DNA of 16,762 nucleotides from Desulfobacca acetoxidans. Lineage in GTDB: Bacteria; Desulfobacterota; Desulfobaccia; Desulfobaccales; 0-14-0-80-60-11. This document shows, one piece after another, positions 12,282-16,762 of this stretch (position 1 is its first letter; the number at the start of each line of letters is the position of its first letter). A program made the position numbers and the translations under genes. The notes under the pieces were generated by a model. The model saw nothing but the letters and a program-made list of their open reading frames with translations. It was not told the origin of the DNA and searched no databases. The stretch lies in NCBI GenBank assembly GCA_022736495.1, contig DZCR01000065.1, positions 1-16,762 of the forward strand, in the 5' to 3' direction.

Positions 12282-15200
12282 ATGGTCGAAGCGATACATA
12301 CCGCAGTAGCGGGAAGGGCGAGGTTTCGGGTCGAGGGCCTGTACCGCTCAAAATCCCTGGAGAAGCAGCTCGAATGGCGGTTAACGCGGCTGAAAGATAT
12401 TTCCCTGGCTTCGGCCAATGCCCTAACCGGCAATGTCTTAGTCTGCTACAATTCGGGTAACACTCCGCAAACCATTGCGGCCTTGATCGAAGAGGTCGTT
12501 TCTGAGTGCCAGAGCCAACCCCAACCGGCCCCTTCAGTTCCTGGGCTCAGAAAATCCGATGCCGGTGCCGGACAGGAAGATCAGGCTGGCGTCTTAGACC
12601 GGTTCAAGGGTCTCTTTGCCTTTCCGGCAGAGCAGCCAGGCGAGTCCTGGCACTGCCTGGAAACCGAGGCGGTATTGGCCAAATGGGAGACTTCCAGGGA
12701 AACGGGGTTGTCCCTCAAGGCCGTACAGAAAAATCGGCAGAAATATGGCTCTAATATCCTGCCGGAAGCCGAGCCCCGGTCCGGCTGGGAAATGTTCCTG
12801 GGTCAGTTTCAATCGCTCCCGGTAGCCCTCCTGGGCGCCGCCGCCGGTCTTTCCATCGTTACCGGTGGGCTGGTCGACGCGGTTCTCATCATGGGCGTAG
12901 TGGTCGCTAATGCCTTCATCGGCTATAAGACCGAAAGCGAATCCGAAAAGACCATCCGCTCCCTGCAAACCCTGGTACGGCCCGGTGCCCTGGTCATCCG
13001 TGCAGGCAGGCTGAGCGAAATTCCTTCCGAAGATGTGACCCCGGGAGACCTCCTGGTACTCCGCCCCGGTTCTTATGTGGCCGCCGATGCGCGCCTCATA
13101 GAGTCCAACCACCTGTCCGTGGATGAGTCGGCCCTGACCGGGGAAAGCCTGCCTGTGACCAAGGATACCCGGGCCCTGGAACGGGATAATATCCCCTTGG
13201 GAGACCGGATCAACCTGGTCTTCATGGGCACCCTGGTGACCGGCGGCGAGGGTCTGGCGGTGGTGGTGGCCACCGGAAGTTATACCGAAATCGGCCTGAT
13301 CCAGTCTCTGATTGGCGAAGCCGCCAGCCCGGAAACCCCTTTGGAAAGGCAGCTCGGCCAGTTGGGGGACCAACTGGTGCTGCTCTGTTGCGGCATTTCC
13401 GGGGTGGTGTTCGTCATGGGGTTTGCCTGGGGCTGCGGCTGGCTGGAGATGCTGCGTACCTCCATCTGCCTGGCCGCGGCCGCGGTGCCGGAAGGGCTGC
13501 CCGCTGCAGCCACCACCACCCTGGCCTTGGGCATTCGAGATATGCGCAAGCACCATGTCTTGATCCGCCATCTGAACGCGGTGGAAACCTTGGGATCGCT
13601 GCAGACCGTTTGCCTGGATAAAACCGGGACCATCACCCGTAATCAGATGTCCGTGCTCCAGATCTTTACCGGCATGAAGACCGTCAAGGTGGTGGAAGGG
13701 CAATTCTGGGGGCCGGCAGGGCTTATTCCCCCTTTTGCCTGTGAGGAATTGGAGCAGCTCCTCCAGATCTCCGTGCTGTGCAACGAAATCGAAATTTATC
13801 AGGAAGGTGGGGATTATGTTCTCCGGGGCACTCCCACGGAAGGTGCTCTGGTGCACCTGGCCATCCTGGTGGGTCTCGATATCGCCGACCTGAGGAGACG
13901 CTATCCCTTAGTAAAAATCAACCACCGCTCAGAAAACCGCCTGTTTATGGGCACGCTGCACGATGATCCACCTGCCAGGAAACTTTTTGCCATTAAAGGC
14001 AGCCCGTTGGAAGTTCTGGCCAGGTGCTCCTGGCATCTCCAGGACGGCAGGAAGTTGCCCCTTACCGAAGAAGACCGGCAGCAAATCGAGGCCAGAAACG
14101 AAGAGATGGCGGGACTGGCCCTGAGGGTCTTGGGGCTGGCCTTCTCCCTAAGTGAGGATGAGTCCATTTTTGAAGAGCCCGATGGTCTGGTCTGGTTGGG
14201 GTTGGTGGGTATGGCCGATCCCATCCGGGAAGGGGTGGGCGAAGCGATTCGGTCCTTCCATCGGGCCGGAATCGACACGGTGATGATTACCGGGGATCAG
14301 AGTCCCACCGCTTATGCCATCGGCCAGGAACTGGCGTTGAGCCAAAGCGAGCCCCTGGAAATCCTGGACGCCACCCGCCTTTCGGAGATTGACCCAGAGG
14401 TCTTGCGGGCTCTGGTCAAGAGGGCCCAGGTCTTTGCCCGAGTCAGTCCGGCCCATAAGCTGCAGATCGTCCAGGCCTTGCAAGGGGCCGGCAAAGTGGT
14501 GGCCATGACTGGCGACGGCATTAACGACGGCCCGGCCCTCAAGGCGGCGGATGTAGGCATCGCCATGGGCCGCACCGGCACCGATATCGCCCGGGAAGTG
14601 GCCGATGTGGTCTTGGAGAAAGATAATCTCGAAACCTTGATCATCGCCATCCGGGACGGCCGCACCATCTATATCAACATCAGAAAGTCGGTGCATTTCT
14701 TCCTGGCTACCAATCTAACTGAAATCATGCTGACCTTCGTAGCCATCGCGGTGGGGCTGGGGTCGCCGCTGACCGCGGCACAATTCCTTTGGATTAATCT
14801 TATCTCCGACATTTTCCCCGGATTGGCCCTGGCCCTGGAAGCACCGGAGCCCGATATCCTGGAGCGCCCGCCCCGAGATCCCCAAAGACCCATTTTCACC
14901 GGCGCGGACTTCAAGAGAATGGCCTTCGAGTCCGGGGCAATCACGGCGGGGGCCCTGGGAGCCTACGGCTATGGCGCGATGCGCTACGGCCTTGGGGCCC
15001 AGACCAGCACCCTGGCCTTTCACAGCCTCACCACCGGGCAGCTCCTCCATGCCATCAGTTGCCGTTCGGAAACCCACAGCATCTTCAGCTCGGAGAAATT
15101 GCCTCCCAACCGCTACCTGACTATGGCCCTGGGGGGCTCTTTGTTCATGCAATTCCTGACTATGGTGGTCCCCGGACTGAGAAGTTTGCTGGGTCTGGCC

Positions 15201-15326
15201 CCAGTGGGCCTCCTGGATGGCTTGGTGATCTCCGGCAGCGCCCTGCTGCCCTTGGTGGTGAATGAAGCTACCAAAAAACCGCCAGTTAATGGGGGCAACG
15301 AAGTCCAGAAATCATCCCCGGAGTGA
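12282..15326 (+). CDS. P2-type (Ca2+-ATPase-like) cation pump with N-terminal HMA-like domain
   Basis: A 1014-residue protein from ATG 12282; the ribosome-binding site is weak and no better in-frame start exists after the stop at 12228. Residues 1-75 are an HMA-like domain (AIHTAVAGRARFRV, ALTGNVLVCYN) related to the three small neighbours and lacking CxxC. A polar linker follows. From about residue 125 it is a complete P2 pump: N-terminal cation-ATPase region (WETSRETGLSLKAVQ), actuator DESALTGES (T286-S289), M4 PEGLP (403-407), phosphorylation site DKTGT (D446), nucleotide-domain KGSP (K572), hinge TGDGINDGPA (743-752) and six C-terminal helices. The SERCA Ca2+ ligands are matched: E404 in M4, NLTE (N811, E814) in M5 and NLISD (N839, D843) in M6. 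Ca2+, possibly Mn2+, is the likely substrate. HMA-type domains normally belong to P1B heavy-metal pumps, so their presence on a P2 pump is unusual. metK starts 19 bases after the stop. Confidence 0.88.
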   Translation: MVEAIHTAVAGRARFRVEGLYRSKSLEKQLEWRLTRLKDISLASANALTGNVLVCYNSGNTPQTIAALIEEVVSECQSQPQPAPSVPGLRKSDAGAGQEDQAGVLDRFKGLFAFPAEQPGESWHCLETEAVLAKWETSRETGLSLKAVQKNRQKYGSNILPEAEPRSGWEMFLGQFQSLPVALLGAAAGLSIVTGGLVDAVLIMGVVVANAFIGYKTESESEKTIRSLQTLVRPGALVIRAGRLSEIPSEDVTPGDLLVLRPGSYVAADARLIESNHLSVDESALTGESLPVTKDTRALERDNIPLGDRINLVFMGTLVTGGEGLAVVVATGSYTEIGLIQSLIGEAASPETPLERQLGQLGDQLVLLCCGISGVVFVMGFAWGCGWLEMLRTSICLAAAAVPEGLPAAATTTLALGIRDMRKHHVLIRHLNAVETLGSLQTVCLDKTGTITRNQMSVLQIFTGMKTVKVVEGQFWGPAGLIPPFACEELEQLLQISVLCNEIEIYQEGGDYVLRGTPTEGALVHLAILVGLDIADLRRRYPLVKINHRSENRLFMGTLHDDPPARKLFAIKGSPLEVLARCSWHLQDGRKLPLTEEDRQQIEARNEEMAGLALRVLGLAFSLSEDESIFEEPDGLVWLGLVGMADPIREGVGEAIRSFHRAGIDTVMITGDQSPTAYAIGQELALSQSEPLEILDATRLSEIDPEVLRALVKRAQVFARVSPAHKLQIVQALQGAGKVVAMTGDGINDGPALKAADVGIAMGRTGTDIAREVADVVLEKDNLETLIIAIRDGRTIYINIRKSVHFFLATNLTEIMLTFVAIAVGLGSPLTAAQFLWINLISDIFPGLALALEAPEPDILERPPRDPQRPIFTGADFKRMAFESGAITAGALGAYGYGAMRYGLGAQTSTLAFHSLTTGQLLHAISCRSETHSIFSSEKLPPNRYLTMALGGSLFMQFLTMVVPGLRSLLGLAPVGLLDGLVISGSALLPLVVNEATKKPPVNGGNEVQKSSPE

Positions 15327-15345
15327 ACCAAAAAAGGATCCGTTG

Positions 15346-16545
15346 ATGAAAAATGACTTTATCTTCATGTCAGAGTCGGTAACCGACGGGCATCCGGATA
15401 AGATTTGCGATCAAATAAGCGATGCCATAGTGGATCATTTCCTGAAGCAGGACCCCCAGGCCCGGGTACGCGCCGAATGTGCGGTGGCCACTTCCATCCT
15501 ATTTATTGCCGCCAGGTTTGTCTCCGAAGTTAAAGTCGATATCCCCAATGTGGCCCGTAAGGTCATCGGTCAGCTAGGCTATATGAAACCCGACTTTGAC
15601 GCCCCCACCTGTAGCATCTTGACCAGCTTGCAAGAATATCCTGCGAATGCGGATCTTTTTTTCGACGAGAAGCGACTTTCAGAGGAAGAGATAGAAAATA
15701 TTCATGTGAGGCAACAGGCCACGGTCTTCGGTTTTGCCTGCCGCCAGACCGCGGCCCTGATGCCCCTGCCCATTTGGTTGGCGCACAAACTGGCCCGGCA
15801 GCTTGTCACTGCCCGGGTCCAGAATCTGGTCCCCTACCTGTCACCGGACGGGAAAACGCAGGTGGGCGTGGAGTATAGAGACCGCCGCCCCTTCCGCATC
15901 CATAGTATTACGGTCATCGCCAGCGGCTCTAAAGCTTCGTCCCATGAGATACCCGACCTGAGATTGCATAACGATATCCGGGAAGCGGTGATCCACCCGG
16001 CTTTCTCCGAGGAAGGGCTCAAACCGGATGACCAAACCCTGATCTTTGTCAACCCCATGGAACACCTCATGGTAGGCGGCCCGGCAGTGCACTCCGGGCT
16101 CACGGGCCGGAAAAGCGACGTCGACACCTATGGCGAATATGCCCGGCATAGCGGCAACGCCTTGAGCGGCAAGGACCCCATGCGGATTGATCGGGTGGGG
16201 GCTTATGCGGCGCGCTATGCCGCCAAAAATGTGGTGGCTGCCGGCCTGGCGGAAGAATGCGAGGTCCAGTTGAGCTATTCCATCGGCTTTTCCCGGCCGG
16301 TGAGCATTCAAGTGGAGACCTTCGGCACTGGTCGGCTCTCAGACGAAAAGCTGGCCGGCCTTTTGGAAAGACACTTCGATTTTCGCCTGGTCGGGATTTT
16401 GCGAGATTTCAATTTGCGTCATCTGCCTTCCCTCAATAAAGGGAGCTTTTACCGGAAGTTGGCGGCTTATGGCCAGGTGGGCCGACTCGATCTCGACCTG
16501 CCCTGGGAAGTGACAGACAAGGCCGAGATTCTCAAGGGACATTAG
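15346..16545 (+). CDS. metK: S-adenosylmethionine synthetase, divergent subfamily
   Basis: A 399-residue protein from ATG 15346 with AAGGA (15334-15338) 7 bases upstream. It makes S-adenosylmethionine from methionine and ATP in the cytosol. The N terminus is canonical: SESVTDGHPDKICDQISDAI (H16, D18, K19). So are TGRK-x-x-VDTYG, the flexible-site region ALSGKDPMRIDR, AAYAARY-type and KNVVAAGLAEECEVQLSY, and the tail AAYGQVGR..LPWE.TDKAEIL. Two canonical loops differ. The GDQG-[LM]-F-G-Y-A motif appears as RQQATVFGFA, and the GGPxGDxGLTGRK motif appears as GGPAVHSGLTGRK, so two acidic positions that hold metal in E. coli MetK seem replaced. I believe such variants occur across other anaerobes, so it is probably a working subfamily member. 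It may be cotranscribed with the pump upstream. Confidence 0.88.
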   Translation: MKNDFIFMSESVTDGHPDKICDQISDAIVDHFLKQDPQARVRAECAVATSILFIAARFVSEVKVDIPNVARKVIGQLGYMKPDFDAPTCSILTSLQEYPANADLFFDEKRLSEEEIENIHVRQQATVFGFACRQTAALMPLPIWLAHKLARQLVTARVQNLVPYLSPDGKTQVGVEYRDRRPFRIHSITVIASGSKASSHEIPDLRLHNDIREAVIHPAFSEEGLKPDDQTLIFVNPMEHLMVGGPAVHSGLTGRKSDVDTYGEYARHSGNALSGKDPMRIDRVGAYAARYAAKNVVAAGLAEECEVQLSYSIGFSRPVSIQVETFGTGRLSDEKLAGLLERHFDFRLVGILRDFNLRHLPSLNKGSFYRKLAAYGQVGRLDLDLPWEVTDKAEILKGH

Positions 16546-16762
16546 ATGCAAACCACCCATCTAGTCACCATTTTATTGCTAGCCGTATCCTGCAACCTGG
16601 ACAACGTCGGGGTCGGCATCGCTTACGGGGCCCGGGGTGTGGGTATCCCCTTGACCTCGAACCTCATGATCGCTTTGATCACCGCAGGCGGGACCGGCCT
16701 CTGTATAATTTTTGGACATCAAGTCTTCCAGGTTTTGCCTTCGCAAATCGCAATTATTCTAG
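16546..16762 (+). CDS. YtaF/MntP-type multi-pass membrane protein, cut by window end
   Basis: ATG 16546 follows the metK stop (16543-16545) without a gap, so the two are very likely cotranslated. The 72 codons present encode three hydrophobic stretches. The first helix, LLAVSCNLDNVGVGIAYGAR, matches the conserved N-terminal Asp-containing helix of YtaF/MntP proteins (xxxSLDxxGVGIAYG). MntP exports manganese; YtaF-like members are annotated from sporulation but also occur in non-sporulating anaerobes. A cation exporter next to a P2-type pump is suggestive. The 3' end lies outside the window. Confidence 0.7.
   Translation, partial: MQTTHLVTILLLAVSCNLDNVGVGIAYGARGVGIPLTSNLMIALITAGGTGLCIIFGHQVFQVLPSQIAIIL

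Noticed and set aside
12594..13856. 420-codon open frame on the minus strand
   Set aside because: It is antisense to the P2 pump, which has every family motif in the plus frame. The minus product is Gln/His/Gly-rich without motifs, as expected from antisense of GC-rich coding DNA.
12282..15326. Calling the cluster a ferrosome (fez) locus
   Set aside because: The pump has P2 rather than P1B hallmarks, and no FezA-like protein was recognised. Only the GRxR-type motif and general layout are similar, so it is used as an analogy.

Overview
The window looks like chromosomal DNA from an anaerobic member of the former deltaproteobacteria (Desulfobacterota). This is inferred from gene content and protein style (a divergent MetK, HMA-like/DUF5132 proteins, a PHP-glycosyltransferase fusion), not from a marker gene. 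There is no rRNA, tRNA, CRISPR array, transposase or integrase.

Layout. (1) 55-1626 (+): a secreted PHP-type metal-dependent hydrolase. (2) 1627-2007: non-coding, with nested inverted repeats. (3) 2008-4573: a patch of damaged and very small genes. It holds a pstB-like phosphate-transport ATPase broken by three single-base deletions, a 26-residue membrane peptide, two small unknown proteins, a zinc-ribbon protein whose frame is probably also disturbed, and on the minus strand an EamA/DMT transporter with two compensating indels. Either this stretch is decaying or its base calls are poor. The 12 kb that follow are clean. (4) 8491-4650 (minus): a tight three-gene unit of methyltransferase, phosphatidylserine-decarboxylase-type enzyme and a PHP domain fused to a GT4 glycosyltransferase, probably acting on membrane lipid or envelope glycolipid. 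(5) 8773-15326: the most interesting part. It holds a PadR-type regulator, a DUF5132-like membrane peptide, three small proteins with a CxxC-less HMA-like domain, a protein made of seven tandem 22-residue amphipathic repeats, and a P2-type (Ca2+-ATPase-like) pump carrying the same HMA-like domain at its N terminus. A near-identical palindrome, CGATATATATCG, lies at the padR/DUF5132 divergent promoter and again before the second HMA operon, which suggests one PadR-controlled regulon. (6) 15346-16762 (+): a divergent S-adenosylmethionine synthetase and the start of a YtaF/MntP-type membrane protein, closely packed behind the pump.

How the genes may work together. The HMA-like proteins share an N-terminal H-[AT]-[LV]-x-G-R-x-R signature with the pump. 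The 22-mer repeat protein resembles lipid-surface-coating helices (apolipoprotein, synuclein, LEA or phasin style). DUF5132-like and HMA proteins add short membrane anchors. My hypothesis is a PadR-regulated, membrane-associated cation-handling assembly, possibly a vesicle or compartment loaded by a P2-type pump, loosely analogous to ferrosomes but with a different pump class. This is inference from sequence and context only.
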